Counted from the first letter of the stretch, positions 7,905 to 17,655 are shown. The stretch is DNA of 64,000 nucleotides from Carboxydocella sporoproducens DSM 16521 (GCF_900167165.1 NZ_FUXM01000001.1:116083-180082), one strand, 5' to 3'. Notes: a model not told the origin generated them from the letters alone. Made by a program: numbers and translations.

Positions 7905-9536
7905 CTACCTCAGCAGTCTGCTTTGCATCTGCTGATACAATCCCAGCACTCGCCAGGGACTGCCGCCAGCCAAACCGCCGTCCCTGTCTGCTCTCCTGAT
8001 TTCTCTTATCTGTAACGGCTTGCCATCACTGACTGCATCCACGGCTGCAGCAATCACTGCCAGCAATTCCGGGGTCAGTTCCCCTCCGGTCCCGGCCACC
8101 CTCTGATTGTCACTGCCGGTAACCGCCTTTACCGCTTCAGGTCCAGGTCGAGGTACAGCCTCAGTCACCGGCGGGCGCACCGCTGCTTTTTCCTTGGGTG
8201 CCAGGGGTCCCATGCGGGTAGTGAGGAAATTGGTATAGACCTCCCCTTTCTGAAAATAGAAATTATCCAGCACCTGTAGATGAAAGGGGATGGTGGTAGT
8301 TACTCCTTCAATGAGAAATTCCTTGAGACAGCGGCGCATGCGCTGAATGGCTTCCTGCCGGTCATGCCCCCAGACAATCAGTTTGCCGATCATGGAATCG
8401 TAGAAGGGAGTAATAGTATACCCCTGGTAAGCTGCACTGTCCAGCCGCACCCCGAAACCGCCCGGCGGACGGTAAAAGGTGATAGTACCTGGATTGGGCA
8501 GGAAATTGTTAAAGGGGTCTTCGGCATTGATCCGGCATTCAATGGCATGGCCGCGGATCTGGATATCCTTTTGCTCATAACCCAGAGGCTCTCCGGCCGC
8601 AATGCGAATTTGCTCCTTGATCAAATCGATTCCGGTAATCATTTCAGTCACGGGATGCTCTACCTGAATCCGGGTGTTCATTTCCATGAAATAAAAGTCG
8701 CCATCCCGGGTCAGGAGAAATTCCACCGTGCCAGCACCGGAATAGTTAACGGCCTGAGCTGCCCGGACCGCCACTCCCCCCATGATTTCGCGCAAGCGGC
8801 TGCTGAGGGCAGGAGACGGCGCTTCTTCAATCAATTTCTGATTCCGGCGCTGTACCGAACAGTCCCGTTCTCCCAGATAAACTACGTTGCCGTGGTTATC
8901 AGCCAGAATTTGAAACTCGATGTGACGGCAGTTCTCCAGATATTTTTCCAGATAGACATCAGGATTATTAAACCAGGTTTGGGCTTCAGAACGGGCTGCC
9001 CGCCAGGCCTCGGCAAACTCCGACTTCTGCCGGACAATCCGCATCCCCCGGCCGCCCCCGCCGGCAGCTGCTTTTAACAGCACAGGAAAGCCCATTCTGG
9101 TAGCCAGTTTCAACGCTTCTGCCTCCGACTCAATAATAGCTTCACTGCCTGGTACTACCGGCACTCCGGCCTTGATCATGGTTTCCCGGGCCACCGCTTT
9201 ATCCCCCATGGCTTCGATGGCCTCCGGGGAGGGGCCGATAAAGACCAGACCGTTTTCAGCACAGCGCCGGGCGAAATCAGCGTTTTCCGCCAGGAAGCCA
9301 TAGCCGGGATGCACCGCCTGGGCACCAGCTTTGACAGCCACCTCGATGATTTTTTCCGCCTCCAGGTAGCTGCGGGGGCCCCCGAGGCAATAGGCCTCAT
9401 CGGCCAGCTGCACATGCAAACTATGGGCATCCGCTTCGGAATAAACGGCCACAGTGGCGATATCCAGTTCATGACAGGCCCGGATAATCCGAACCGCAAT
9501 TTCTCCCCGATTGGCAATCAGGATTTTTTTAAACAC
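7905..9536 (-). CDS. Biotin carboxylase subunit with OadG/MmdD-like C-terminal tail
   Basis: 543 aa, longer than AccC (about 450). Residues 1-450 are a standard biotin carboxylase: KILIANRGEIAVRII, the glycine-rich ATP loop GGGGRGMR, EMNTRIQVEHPVTE. After a Pro-rich linker the last about 70 residues (LTPELLAVIAAAVDAV ... IREIRRA ... SPWRVLGL) resemble the soluble tail of OadG/MmdD small subunits. It carboxylates the neighbouring BCCP with ATP and bicarbonate. The GTG start at 9536 follows AAAGGAGGGAG, which overlaps the stop of the carboxyltransferase gene. Confidence 0.92.
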   Translation of the reverse strand: MFKKILIANRGEIAVRIIRACHELDIATVAVYSEADAHSLHVQLADEAYCLGGPRSYLEAEKIIEVAVKAGAQAVHPGYGFLAENADFARRCAENGLVFIGPSPEAIEAMGDKAVARETMIKAGVPVVPGSEAIIESEAEALKLATRMGFPVLLKAAAGGGGRGMRIVRQKSEFAEAWRAARSEAQTWFNNPDVYLEKYLENCRHIEFQILADNHGNVVYLGERDCSVQRRNQKLIEEAPSPALSSRLREIMGGVAVRAAQAVNYSGAGTVEFLLTRDGDFYFMEMNTRIQVEHPVTEMITGIDLIKEQIRIAAGEPLGYEQKDIQIRGHAIECRINAEDPFNNFLPNPGTITFYRPPGGFGVRLDSAAYQGYTITPFYDSMIGKLIVWGHDRQEAIQRMRRCLKEFLIEGVTTTIPFHLQVLDNFYFQKGEVYTNFLTTRMGPLAPKEKAAVRPPVTEAVPRPGPEAVKAVTGSDNQRVAGTGGELTPELLAVIAAAVDAVSDGKPLQIREIRRADRDGGLAGGSPWRVLGLYQQMQSRLLR

Positions 9537-9549
9537 GGCTCTCCCTCCT

Positions 9550-11097
9550 TTAGAACGGAATATTGCCGTGTTTCTTCGGCGGCCGGCTTTCCCGTTTATT
9601 GCGCAGCATGTGCAGGGACTGAATCAAGCGGGCCCTGGTCTGCCGGGGATCGATAACGTCATCCACCAGCCCCTTGGCACAGGCCACATAGGGGTTGGCA
9701 AACCTTTCGCGGTATTCCGCCGTCCGGCGCGCCCGCACTTCCTCTGGATTATCGGCACTGTTGATTTCATCCTTGAAGATGATATTGGCTGCACCATCGG
9801 GACCCATAACGGCGATTTCCGCTGTCGGCCAGGCCAGGGCCACATCAGCCCCCAGCGAGCGGCTGCACATGGCCACATAAGCTCCTCCGTAAGCCTTGCG
9901 TAAAATCACCGTCATCAACGGCACTGTCGCCTCTGAGTAAGCGTAAAGGATTTTAGCTCCGTGACGAATAATACCCCCGTATTCCTGGGCCGTGCCCGGC
10001 AAAAAGCCAGGTACATCCACAAAAGTGATGATGGGGATATTGAAGCAATCACAGAAACGGACAAACCGGGCGATTTTGTCCCCGCTGTTGATATCCAGAC
10101 AACCGGCCAGCACTTTGGGCTGGTTGGCCACAATGCCCACACTGTAGCCATCCAAACGGGCGAAGCCCACCACACAGTTTTCCGCCCAGTAGCGATGAAC
10201 TTCGAAGAATTCGCCCCCATCCACTACTGCCTGGATGACATCCCGGACATCATACTGTTTGTTAGGTTCTGTGGGCACGATTTTCAGGATGTCTTCCGCC
10301 CGGCCGAAGGGCTCCCGTGGCTCCACCCGGGGCGGTTCCTCCATATTGTTCTGAGGTATATAGGAAAGGAGGGTGCGTATCTGCCGCAAACAGTCCTCTT
10401 CATTATGAGCCAGGAACTGGGCCACCCCGGAAACATGGTTATGGGTCATGGCACCTCCTAGTTGTTCAGTGGAAACATCCTCCCCGGTAACAGCCTTAAT
10501 CACCTGCGGACCGGTGATAAACATCTTGGAAGTCTCCTGCACCATAAAGATAAAATCGGTGATAGCCGGGGAATAGACGGCTCCACCGGCACAGGGCCCC
10601 ATAATGGCCGATATCTGGGGTATCACCCCTGAGGCCAGGGTGTTGCGGTAAAAGATATTGCCATAAGCGGAAAGGGCCATCACCCCTTCCTGGATACGGG
10701 CACCCCCCGAATCATTGAGCCCGATCACCGGGGCCCCCGATTTCATGGCTAGGTCCATGATTTTGCAAATTTTGAGAGAATGCATTTCCCCCAGGGCCCC
10801 GCCATAGACGGTAAAATCCTGAGAAAAAACGTAGACCAGCCGGCCATTGATGGTACCATAACCGGTGACAACCCCTTCACCCAGCTGTTCATCACTCTTG
10901 CCAAATTCAGGCGCTTCCCCCTGGACAAACATATCGGTTTCCACAAAGGAGCCTGGGTCCAGGAGCAGCTCAATCCGCTCCCGGGCTGTCATTTTACCGG
11001 CCATATGCTGGCGCTGGATGCGCTTGATTCCGCCCCCTAGCTTGAACTTTTCCCGGCGGGCGGCCAGTTCTTGCAGTTTTTCTTCAATGGTCGCCAT
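9550..11097 (-). CDS. Acyl-CoA carboxyltransferase (propionyl-CoA carboxylase beta / MmdA)
   Basis: 515 aa, the usual size of PccB/MmdA. Both crotonase-like halves are recognisable, with [13 protein letters not shown] and a glycine-rich [12 protein letters not shown] in the N half and [23 protein letters not shown] plus [15 protein letters not shown] in the C half. It transfers the carboxyl group between biotin and propionyl-CoA to give (S)-methylmalonyl-CoA, or the reverse. The neighbouring epimerase and mutase support that substrate. The ATG shares one base with the stop of mce. Confidence 0.94.
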   Translation of the reverse strand: MATIEEKLQELAARREKFKLGGGIKRIQRQHMAGKMTARERIELLLDPGSFVETDMFVQGEAPEFGKSDEQLGEGVVTGYGTINGRLVYVFSQDFTVYGGALGEMHSLKICKIMDLAMKSGAPVIGLNDSGGARIQEGVMALSAYGNIFYRNTLASGVIPQISAIMGPCAGGAVYSPAITDFIFMVQETSKMFITGPQVIKAVTGEDVSTEQLGGAMTHNHVSGVAQFLAHNEEDCLRQIRTLLSYIPQNNMEEPPRVEPREPFGRAEDILKIVPTEPNKQYDVRDVIQAVVDGGEFFEVHRYWAENCVVGFARLDGYSVGIVANQPKVLAGCLDINSGDKIARFVRFCDCFNIPIITFVDVPGFLPGTAQEYGGIIRHGAKILYAYSEATVPLMTVILRKAYGGAYVAMCSRSLGADVALAWPTAEIAVMGPDGAANIIFKDEINSADNPEEVRARRTAEYRERFANPYVACAKGLVDDVIDPRQTRARLIQSLHMLRNKRESRPPKKHGNIPF

Positions 11098-11507
11098 TAT
11101 TTCCCCTCCTGCCGTTCACAAAGTTCAATCAAGAGGCCCTGGGTGCCTTTGGGATGGAGAAAAGCAATTCTGGCTCCTCCTGCCCCCTGGCGTGGGGTCT
11201 CATCGATCAGCGGAACCCCTTGCGCTTTCAGCTCCGCCAGTGTCTGTTCCAGGTTTTCCACCCGGAAGGCCACATGCTGCAACCCCGGCCCTTTGCTGGC
11301 AATGAATTTGGCAATGGGGCCATCGGGGTCAGTTGATTCCAGCAACTCCACCTTGGTTTCCCCGACAGGCAGGAAGGCCACCCGGACTTTCTGGGCCGGT
11401 ACCTCCTCAATTCCCTTCACTTCCAGGCCCAGAATATCCCGGTAGAGAGCCAGCCCCTCTTCTAAGGAGCGGACGGCAATGCCCAGATGGTCAATTTTCT
11501 TCAGCAT
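11097..11507 (-). CDS. mce: Methylmalonyl-CoA epimerase
   Basis: About 136 aa vicinal-oxygen-chelate protein that interconverts (S)- and (R)-methylmalonyl-CoA. Family metal ligands are visible in [18 protein letters not shown] and LIELCE. I use the ATG at 11507 (MLKKIDHLG), 8 nt after GGAGG; two upstream in-frame starts are too close to that site. The gene begins inside the end of mcmB and ends on the first base of the carboxyltransferase ATG, so the three are translated as a unit. Confidence 0.93.
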   Translation of the reverse strand: MLKKIDHLGIAVRSLEEGLALYRDILGLEVKGIEEVPAQKVRVAFLPVGETKVELLESTDPDGPIAKFIASKGPGLQHVAFRVENLEQTLAELKAQGVPLIDETPRQGAGGARIAFLHPKGTQGLLIELCERQEGK

Positions 11508-11907
11508 GACCATCACCTCCCAGCCGCTCTTGAATAAACTCCACAATAGCGGAAGTGGGCGTACCAGGAGTGAATATTTCCGCCAGACCGGCCGCTTTCA
11601 GGCCCGGGATATCTTCCTGTGGTATAATCCCCCCGCCAATCACCAGTATGTCCTCAATCCCCTGGGCCCGCAGCAGTTCCATTACCCGGGGAAAAAGCTC
11701 ATTATGGGCTCCGGACAGGCAACTGAGCCCGATTACCTGCACATCCTCCTGAATGGCCGTGGCCACAATCTGTTCCGGAGTTTGCCTGAGCCCGGTATAG
11801 ACCACTTCCATGCCGGCATTTCTGAGCGCCTGGGCTACGATTTTTGCCCCCCGGTCATGACCGTCCAGACCGGGTTTGGCCACCAATACCCTGATTTTTT
11901 TCTCCAC
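11491..11907 (-). CDS. mcmB: Methylmalonyl-CoA mutase, B12-binding small subunit
   Basis: 138 aa cobalamin-binding Rossmann domain. The base-off B12 motif DGHDRG is at about residue 15, followed by LSCLSGAH and the GGG turn of [11 protein letters not shown] that border the nucleotide tail pocket. The two-chain mutase (this protein plus the 550 aa catalytic chain upstream) is common in Clostridia and archaea. Starts at GTG 11907. Confidence 0.94.
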   Translation of the reverse strand: MEKKIRVLVAKPGLDGHDRGAKIVAQALRNAGMEVVYTGLRQTPEQIVATAIQEDVQVIGLSCLSGAHNELFPRVMELLRAQGIEDILVIGGGIIPQEDIPGLKAAGLAEIFTPGTPTSAIVEFIQERLGGDGHAEEN

Positions 11908-11935
11908 CTGCTACCCCCCTCTTTCTCCCATAACT

Positions 11936-13588
11936 CTATATTGTCAAATGCTGCTGATGTTCTCCGAACACCCGCCGCAAAGTATCGCAAATCTCTCCCA
12001 GAGTAGCATATACTCTGACCGCCTGCAGGATGGCAGGCAGCAAGTTATCCGTGCTACAGGCCGTCTCCTTCAGGTTTTGCAAGGCATTAGCAACTGCCAG
12101 GTTGTCTCTCTCCTGTTTCAAAGCCTGTAACCGGGCCACCTGTTCCTTTCCTACCGCCGGATCCACCCGCAGGATTTGCGGCTGTTTTTCCTCCGGCAGC
12201 ACGAACTTGTTGACTCCTACGACAATCCGCTCTCCGGATTCGATTTCCATCTGGTAGCGGAAGGCTGCTTCCTGAATCTCCTTCTGCTGGTATCCCAGCT
12301 CAATAGCCCGGACTGCCCCGCCCATTTCCTCAATTTTGTTCAGGTACTGCCAGACCCTGTTCTCAATCTCAGAAGTCAAGGACTCAATGAAGTAAGAACC
12401 AGCCAGGGGATCAATGGTATCCGTTACCCCGGTTTCATAGGCGATCACCTGCTGGGTCCGCAGGGCAATCAGAGCTGATTCCTCGGTCGGCAAAGCCAGG
12501 GCCTCATCCCGGGAATTGGTATGCAGGGATTGGGTTCCCCCCAGAACTGCACTCAAAGCCTGGAAAGCCACCCGCATTATATTGGTATCAGGTTGCTGGG
12601 CTGTCAGGGTACACCCTGCCGTCTGGGTATGGAAGCGCAACATCCAGGAGCGGGGATTTTCCGCCTTAAAACGTTCCCGCATGATTTTGGCCCAGATCCG
12701 GCGCGCTGCCCGGAACTTGGCGATTTCCTCAAAGAAATTGGAATGGGCATTAAAGAAGAAAGATAAACGGGGTGCAAAATCATCCACCTTCAGCCCGGCT
12801 TTGATGGCTGCTTCCACATAGGCGATGCCATTGGCCAGGGTAAAAGCTACTTCCTGAACCGCCGTCGAACCCGCCTCCCTGATATGATAACCACTGATAC
12901 TGATGGTATTCCAGTTGGGTACATGCCGGGAACAGAAGGCAAAAATATCGGTAATCAGGCGCATGGAGGGTTCCGGCGGGAAAATATAGGTTCCCCTAGC
13001 GATATATTCCTTGAGAATATCATTCTGGATCGTGCCATTGAGCTGTTCTGGCCTGACCCCCTGTTTTTCCCCTACAACGATGTACATAGCCAGCAACACT
13101 GCTGCCGGGGCATTGATAGTCATCGAGGTGGAGACTTTATCCAGGGGTATGCCTTGCAAAAGAATTTCCATGTCCTGCAGGGAATCGATAGCCACCCCCA
13201 CTTTGCCTACCTCCCCCCGGGCCATGGGATGATCGGAATCATAGCCAATCTGGGTAGGCAGGTCAAAAGCCACCGAAAGCCCTGTTTGACCCTGTTCCAG
13301 CAGGTAATGGAAGCGGCGGTTGGTTTCCGCAGCTGTGCCGTACCCGGCATACTGGCGCATGGTCCAGAATCGGCCCCGGTACATGGTGGGCTGAACCCCA
13401 CGGGTAAAGGGATATTCCCCCGGGAAACCCAGCTGTTCCAGATAATCCAGGTCTTTTGTATCTTCCGGAGTGTAAAGTCTTTTGATCTCAATCTCTGAAG
13501 TGGTAGCAAACTTTGCCTGTCGCTCCGGTGTCCTGGGCAATATCTTTTCTTCCACTTTCTTTTCCCAGGCTGCCAGTTTCTCCCTCAT
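11936..13588 (-). CDS. mcmA: Methylmalonyl-CoA mutase, catalytic large subunit
   Basis: 550 aa TIM-barrel chain of adenosylcobalamin-dependent methylmalonyl-CoA mutase, without its own B12 domain. Characteristic stretches are [40 protein letters not shown] and [14 protein letters not shown]. It converts succinyl-CoA to (R)-methylmalonyl-CoA with the subunit encoded next in the operon. Upstream sucD ends 15 bases away. An isobutyryl-CoA or ethylmalonyl-CoA mutase is less likely given the sucCD, mce and carboxylase neighbours. Confidence 0.95.
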   Translation of the reverse strand: MREKLAAWEKKVEEKILPRTPERQAKFATTSEIEIKRLYTPEDTKDLDYLEQLGFPGEYPFTRGVQPTMYRGRFWTMRQYAGYGTAAETNRRFHYLLEQGQTGLSVAFDLPTQIGYDSDHPMARGEVGKVGVAIDSLQDMEILLQGIPLDKVSTSMTINAPAAVLLAMYIVVGEKQGVRPEQLNGTIQNDILKEYIARGTYIFPPEPSMRLITDIFAFCSRHVPNWNTISISGYHIREAGSTAVQEVAFTLANGIAYVEAAIKAGLKVDDFAPRLSFFFNAHSNFFEEIAKFRAARRIWAKIMRERFKAENPRSWMLRFHTQTAGCTLTAQQPDTNIMRVAFQALSAVLGGTQSLHTNSRDEALALPTEESALIALRTQQVIAYETGVTDTIDPLAGSYFIESLTSEIENRVWQYLNKIEEMGGAVRAIELGYQQKEIQEAAFRYQMEIESGERIVVGVNKFVLPEEKQPQILRVDPAVGKEQVARLQALKQERDNLAVANALQNLKETACSTDNLLPAILQAVRVYATLGEICDTLRRVFGEHQQHLTI

Positions 13589-13603
13589 TACCTCGCCCCC
13601 TCC

Positions 13604-14473
13604 TTATTTCTTGAGCGCCTGCTTAAGCAATTCCGGTACCTGCCAGGGCAATTCCGCTACCCGGGCTCCTGCTGCCGTCAGAGCCTCCACCTTGCTGGCA
13701 AAAGTGCCTTTGCCCCGTTCCACAATGGCCCCAGCATGGCCCATACGCTTGCCAGGAGGCGCGCTCTTGCCGGCCAGGAAGGCCACCACCGGTTTGGTCA
13801 TGGTCTTGATATATTCCGCCGCCACCTCTTCAGCATTACCGCCGATTTCCCCGACCAGGATCACCGCTTCCGTGTCCGGGTCAGCCTCCAGCTGTTGTAA
13901 CACATCGACAAAGGACAGCCCCACTACCCGGTCACCGCCCAAGCCTACTACGGTAGATTGCCCCAGCCCCTGTCGGGTCAGGTTGTAGACGATCTCATAG
14001 GACAGGGTGCCACTGCGGGCTACTACCCCTACTTTACCGGGCAGGAAAATCTGGTTGGGCATAATCCCCATTTTGCACTGACCCGGAGAAATGATCCCGA
14101 AGGTGTTAGGCCCGACTACAGTTGTCCCCCGTTCCCGGGCAAAAGCCATGATTTCCATTTCATCATGTAAGGGCACATGCTCGGTAATGATAACCACCGT
14201 TTTTAGACCGGCATCTATGGCTTCAAAAGCTGCATCCTTTACCAGTGGCGCCGGTATGAAGATAATGGAAGCTGTGGGCTGAACCGCTTCCACCGCCTGA
14301 GCTACCGTATCAAATACCGGTACCCCATGCACTTCCTGTCCGGCCTTGCCCGGGGAAACCCCGGCTACGATATTGGAACCATAAGCCAGCATCTGGCGGG
14401 TATGAAAACTGCCCTGATTACCGGTAATCCCCTGCACCAGTACCCTTGTATCTTTGTTAATAATAATCGCCAT
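13604..14473 (-). CDS. sucD: Succinyl-CoA synthetase alpha subunit
   Basis: 289 aa. N-terminal CoA-binding fold (TRVLVQGITGNQGSFHTRQM) and the active-site histidine region GHAGAIVERGKGT. With SucC it makes succinyl-CoA and ADP/GDP + Pi from succinate, CoA and NTP, or gains ATP in reverse. Directly downstream of sucC and upstream of the mutase genes, so it feeds or drains the mutase. Confidence 0.96.
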   Translation of the reverse strand: MAIIINKDTRVLVQGITGNQGSFHTRQMLAYGSNIVAGVSPGKAGQEVHGVPVFDTVAQAVEAVQPTASIIFIPAPLVKDAAFEAIDAGLKTVVIITEHVPLHDEMEIMAFARERGTTVVGPNTFGIISPGQCKMGIMPNQIFLPGKVGVVARSGTLSYEIVYNLTRQGLGQSTVVGLGGDRVVGLSFVDVLQQLEADPDTEAVILVGEIGGNAEEVAAEYIKTMTKPVVAFLAGKSAPPGKRMGHAGAIVERGKGTFASKVEALTAAGARVAELPWQVPELLKQALKK

Positions 14474-14487
14474 CTCCCTGCTCCCCC

Positions 14488-15603
14488 TTAACCTGCTTGT
14501 TTGGCCAGTTCTACCACTTTGGCCGCTGCTTCTGCCATGGATTCATAGGCTTCTACCCCGATTTCCTTCAGGATAGCCACCCCTTCTTCCTGGTTGGTTC
14601 CCACCAGGCGAATCACAACCGGCACAGTGATGCCCAGTTTTTCCTTGACCCTGACGAAAGCCCGGGCCACATCATCACAACGGGTAATCCCGCCAAAGAT
14701 GTTGATCAGTATGGCTTTGGGCTGAGTGGAAAGAAGAATTTCCAGGGCCCTGGCAGTGGCCTCTTCACTGGCACCGCCGCCAGCATCCATGAAATTGCGG
14801 GCTCGCCCGCCATAATATTGCAAAATATCCAGGGTGGCCATGGTAATCCCGGCTCCATTGGCCATAACAGCGATATCCCCGTCCAGCTCTACGTAAGAAA
14901 TCCCCAGTTCATGGGCCAGCCTCTCCCGTTCTGTCCGTTCCTCCACCCTGGGCAATCCTGCCGGATAGCGGAAAGCCGCTTCATCATCAATGTTAATTTT
15001 GCCATCAGCAGCCAGCAATTTGCCCTCACTTATCACCAGAGGATTGATTTCCACCAGTTCACAATCATAGCGGCGGAAGATCTGCCACAATTTCTGCAGG
15101 AGCACAGTCATCTGCTTGTATATATCTCCAGCCAAACCCAGCCGCCGGCTGATTTCCCGGGCCAGATAGGGCATAATCCCCCGGTTGATATCCAGATGCA
15201 GCTTGACCAGGTATTCTTCCGGCACTTCCTCGATATCCATGCCCCCCTGGGCCGATGCGATTAACAGGGGTCTGCGGGCGCTGCCATCCACTGTAATCGC
15301 TACATAGATCTCCTTTTCGATCCCTATCTTTTGTTCCACCAGCAAGGTTTCCACCCGATAGCCCTTGATTTCCATGTTCAGCAATTGCTCTGCCACCTGG
15401 AGAGCTTCTTCCGGGGTGCTGGCAAACTTGATGCCTCCCGCTTTGCCCCGGCCCCCTACCAGCACCTGGGATTTCAAAGCCGCCGGCCCGAGTTCCGCCA
15501 CCGCCCGGGCTGCTTCCTCAGGGGTGTTCGCCACTCGTCCAGCAGGCACAGCAATGCCTTCCTGGCGAAAGATTTCCTTGGCCATGTACTCGAACAACTT
15601 CAT
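14488..15603 (-). CDS. sucC: Succinyl-CoA synthetase beta subunit
   Basis: 371 aa. ATP-grasp domain (KLFEYMAKEIFRQEGIAVP ... VGGRGKAGGIKFA) and C-terminal flavodoxin-like domain with NIFGGITRCDDVA. First gene of the eight-gene operon reaching to 7509; a minus-strand promoter and a palindrome lie upstream. Slightly shorter than the about 385 aa of many homologues but with both domains intact. Confidence 0.96.
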   Translation of the reverse strand: MKLFEYMAKEIFRQEGIAVPAGRVANTPEEAARAVAELGPAALKSQVLVGGRGKAGGIKFASTPEEALQVAEQLLNMEIKGYRVETLLVEQKIGIEKEIYVAITVDGSARRPLLIASAQGGMDIEEVPEEYLVKLHLDINRGIMPYLAREISRRLGLAGDIYKQMTVLLQKLWQIFRRYDCELVEINPLVISEGKLLAADGKINIDDEAAFRYPAGLPRVEERTERERLAHELGISYVELDGDIAVMANGAGITMATLDILQYYGGRARNFMDAGGGASEEATARALEILLSTQPKAILINIFGGITRCDDVARAFVRVKEKLGITVPVVIRLVGTNQEEGVAILKEIGVEAYESMAEAAAKVVELAKQAG

Positions 15604-15643
15604 CCCCTATCTCCTCCTTTACTCCCTTTTGTTGTCTATCACT

Positions 15644-15678
15644 CAAAGACAAATGCCCATATTTGTAGCTTGTCTTTG
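15644..15678 (-). promoter_or_regulatory. Palindrome in the sucC leader
   Basis: CAAAGACAA (15644-15652) and TTGTCTTTG (15670-15678) are perfect 9-bp inverted arms; a second pair, ACAAAT/ATTTGT, is nested at 15649-15666. It begins at the predicted transcription start of sucC, so it may be an operator or a leader hairpin. I do not know the factor. Confidence 0.45.
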
Positions 15679-15683
15679 CCGTG

Positions 15684-15711
15684 ACTATAAGTTATGCAAA
15701 AAACAGGCCAA
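15684..15711 (-). promoter_or_regulatory. Promoter of the sucC operon
   Basis: On the minus strand TTGGCC (15706-15711) and TATAGT (15684-15689) are 16 bp apart, about 75 bases upstream of the sucC ATG. Confidence 0.5.
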
Positions 15712-15793
15712 AATTAAGATTTTTCAGTAAATTCAAGTGATAAAAATAAGTAGATGGCAATATTTTGCCAGACAACCTCCCGACTCCGCAATC

Positions 15794-15836
15794 ATTTGCA
15801 GAAACTATCTGCAATTTTTTTCAGTAGTCTGCAAAT
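15794..15836 (+). repeat. Triplicated TTGCAGA/TCTGCAA element in the sucC-HD-GYP intergenic region
   Basis: ATTTGCAGA (15794-15802) is followed by the inverted copies TCTGCAA (15808-15814) and TCTGCAAAT (15828-15836). The first two form a short hairpin followed by seven T residues; the first and third give 9-bp arms. It lies upstream of the HD-GYP promoter. The rest of the 330-bp gap holds the promoters listed and a TGGCAA/TTGCCA inverted repeat at 15755-15770. Confidence 0.45.
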
Positions 15837-15859
15837 AAATTCATAGCGCAAAATGGCTA

Positions 15860-15889
15860 TTGAAATTGTAGCGAATTTATTCTACAATT
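15860..15889 (+). promoter_or_regulatory. Promoter with overlapping inverted repeat before the HD-GYP gene
   Basis: TTGAAA (15860-15865) and TACAAT (15883-15888) with a 17-bp spacer form a good sigma-A promoter. AATTGTAG (15864-15871) and CTACAATT (15882-15889) are perfect 8-bp inverted arms that span the spacer and the -10 box, the layout of a repressor operator. Confidence 0.65.
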
Positions 15890-15932
15890 ATAACGATTTT
15901 GTGTTGAACGTGTCTAAGGAGGCACCAGAGCA

Positions 15933-17186
15933 GTGGTTAGAAAGTTTGCCATCTACAGTATTGCAACAATGATAATCTTAGGTGCAATCCTGGGTTTTGA
16001 TTTGAATAATACCATTAAAGAAACGGCCATCTGGCTGTTCAAGCAGCAAATCAAGGCTCAGCAACTGCCTTTAATGCGTGATCATATAAATTCGACGGAC
16101 TTTGCTGCCATTCCTGCTCCCAGGCGATTGGCTGAGCTGGATAATTTCTTCAATGCCTATCTGGCCAGCAACCAGGTCTTGCTCATCAAGCTCTGGAACT
16201 CGCAGGGAATGATCGTCTATTCCACTGATCACAAATATATCGGAAAGCAGGAACCCAATAACCCGGATATCAAAACCGCATTAAGCGGACAGATCATAGC
16301 AGAATTTACCGATGACTACTCTGCTACCGCCCATGCCGAAGCAGCCGGCCTGACCAAAAACTATCAGGAATTAATTGAAGTCTATCTGCCCATCGAAATC
16401 AATGGCAAGATTACCGGCATATATGAAGCCTACTGGAATACTGAAGAACTTTTTGCCAAACTTAAACAGGTGGCCCTTAGCGTCTGGGGCCTGATTGGAG
16501 CCAGTTTTTTCATCCTCTTTATTGTCCAGTATCGCATTGTCTTTGGCGCGGCCAACACCATTTCCCACCAGAAAAATGAACTGGATCGTATTGAAAAACG
16601 CTTGATCCGTTCTCTCAGTGAACAACAACAAATCTACCGGGGTACCATCCAGTCCCTGCTGGCCGCCCTGGATGCCAAGGACCATTATACCGCCGGTCAC
16701 AGCCTGCGAGTGGCAGACTATGCCCTCCTGCTGGGTAAAAAAATCGGTTTACCCGCCGAGAGACTACGAATTCTGGAGGAAGCTGCCCTGTTCCATGATA
16801 TCGGCAAAATCGGTATTCCCGAACACCTGCTGGGTAAGCCGACAGACCTTACTAAAGAGGAATATGCCGCCATGCAAACTCATGTCCGCATTAGCAGCCA
16901 GATTATTGGTGTGATGGACGGTTTCAGTCAACAGGCCCGCATCATTCTCCACCACCACGAACACTGGGATGGATCCGGTTATCCTGTCGGTCTGGCAGGA
17001 AAGGCCATCCCCCTGGAAAGCCGCATCCTGGCCATAGCTGACACCTATGATGCTCTCACCACTGACCGCCCTTACCGCAAGGGCCTGTCCCGGGATGAAG
17101 CCCTGCTGCGGCTGGCAGCGGCCAGCGGCACCCAGTTTGACCCGGAGCTGACCGAACTGTTTATAGCTATCATCCAGAAAAAATAA
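15933..17186 (+). CDS. Membrane HD-GYP domain protein (probable c-di-GMP phosphodiesterase)
   Basis: 417 aa. An N-terminal membrane helix, an extracytoplasmic region of about 150 residues, a second helix (about 180-205), a short coiled linker and a C-terminal HD-GYP domain. Catalytic motifs are present: HSLRVADYA, LFHDIGKIG, HHHEHWDGSGYP and ADTYDALTTDRPYR. Such domains hydrolyse cyclic-di-GMP. GTG start with AGGAGG 10 nt upstream. A paralogue with the same layout lies at 22808-24073 on the other strand. The sensor region resembles single-Cache type domains, but the ligand is unknown. Confidence 0.88.
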   Translation: MVRKFAIYSIATMIILGAILGFDLNNTIKETAIWLFKQQIKAQQLPLMRDHINSTDFAAIPAPRRLAELDNFFNAYLASNQVLLIKLWNSQGMIVYSTDHKYIGKQEPNNPDIKTALSGQIIAEFTDDYSATAHAEAAGLTKNYQELIEVYLPIEINGKITGIYEAYWNTEELFAKLKQVALSVWGLIGASFFILFIVQYRIVFGAANTISHQKNELDRIEKRLIRSLSEQQQIYRGTIQSLLAALDAKDHYTAGHSLRVADYALLLGKKIGLPAERLRILEEAALFHDIGKIGIPEHLLGKPTDLTKEEYAAMQTHVRISSQIIGVMDGFSQQARIILHHHEHWDGSGYPVGLAGKAIPLESRILAIADTYDALTTDRPYRKGLSRDEALLRLAAASGTQFDPELTELFIAIIQKK

Positions 17187-17189
17187 ATT

Positions 17190-17229
17190 CCCCCTGACTG
17201 GCACAAGCTACTGTCAGGGGGTTGTTTTT
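17190..17229 (+). terminator. Terminator after the HD-GYP gene
   Basis: CCCCCTGAC (17190-17198) pairs with GTCAGGGGG (17213-17221), followed by TTGTTTTT. Confidence 0.85.
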
Positions 17230-17242
17230 ATACAGTTTACCT

Positions 17243-17641
17243 CTACTGTTGATATTGTTCCCTTTTACAGTGGTTGCAAATCCCATAAAATTCCAGGCGA
17301 TGTCCCCGAATTTCCGCCCCACTCACCGCAGCTGCGGAAGTTTCCAGCTGGTGCATTACCGGCAGTTCCAGGTCATAAACCCGGCCACAGTTTTCACAGA
17401 CCAGATGATAGTGGGGTACCGGATTGCCATCAAAACGGCTGAAACTGCTGCCATAATTCAATTCCAGAATCTCGCCCATTTCCGCCAGCTGGTTGAGGTT
17501 GCGGTACACAGTCCCCAGGGACAGGTTAGGAATCTGCTTGCGTGCCTCCATGTAGATCCAGTCAGCAGTAGGATGAGACCTGGTGGAACGCAGAACCTCA
17601 AGGATTATCTTTTTTTGTCTGGTCATCCGGGTCTGTTTCAT
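17243..17641 (-). CDS. perR: PerR-type Fur family regulator
   Basis: About 132 aa winged-helix metalloregulator. The DNA-binding part contains HPTADWIYMEARK and LGTVYRNLNQL; the metal sites show SRFDGNPVPHYHLVCENCG and a C-terminal CNHCKRE, giving the structural Zn(Cys)4. Asp in the RFD motif, rather than Glu, is the feature that separates PerR from Fur in B. subtilis, so a peroxide sensor is favoured. I use the ATG at 17641; the longer frame to 17671 would start inside the operator. A consensus promoter and Fur/Per-like box lie upstream, suggesting autoregulation. Confidence 0.85.
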   Translation of the reverse strand: MKQTRMTRQKKIILEVLRSTRSHPTADWIYMEARKQIPNLSLGTVYRNLNQLAEMGEILELNYGSSFSRFDGNPVPHYHLVCENCGRVYDLELPVMHQLETSAAAVSGAEIRGHRLEFYGICNHCKREQYQQ

Positions 17642-17655
17642 GGCCCCGTCCCCTC

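Noticed and set aside
8280..9077. 265-codon plus-strand frame inside the biotin carboxylase gene
   Set aside because: Shadow of a well-conserved gene on the other strand; no family resemblance.
7509..11097. Sodium-translocating methylmalonyl-CoA decarboxylase
   Set aside because: No beta subunit (MmdB) gene and a true biotin carboxylase is present, so an ATP-dependent carboxylase is preferred.
15755..15770. TGGCAA-TATT-TTGCCA as a sigma-54 promoter
   Set aside because: The GG-to-GC spacing is 9, not 10, bases, and a good sigma-A promoter lies downstream; noted only as an inverted repeat.
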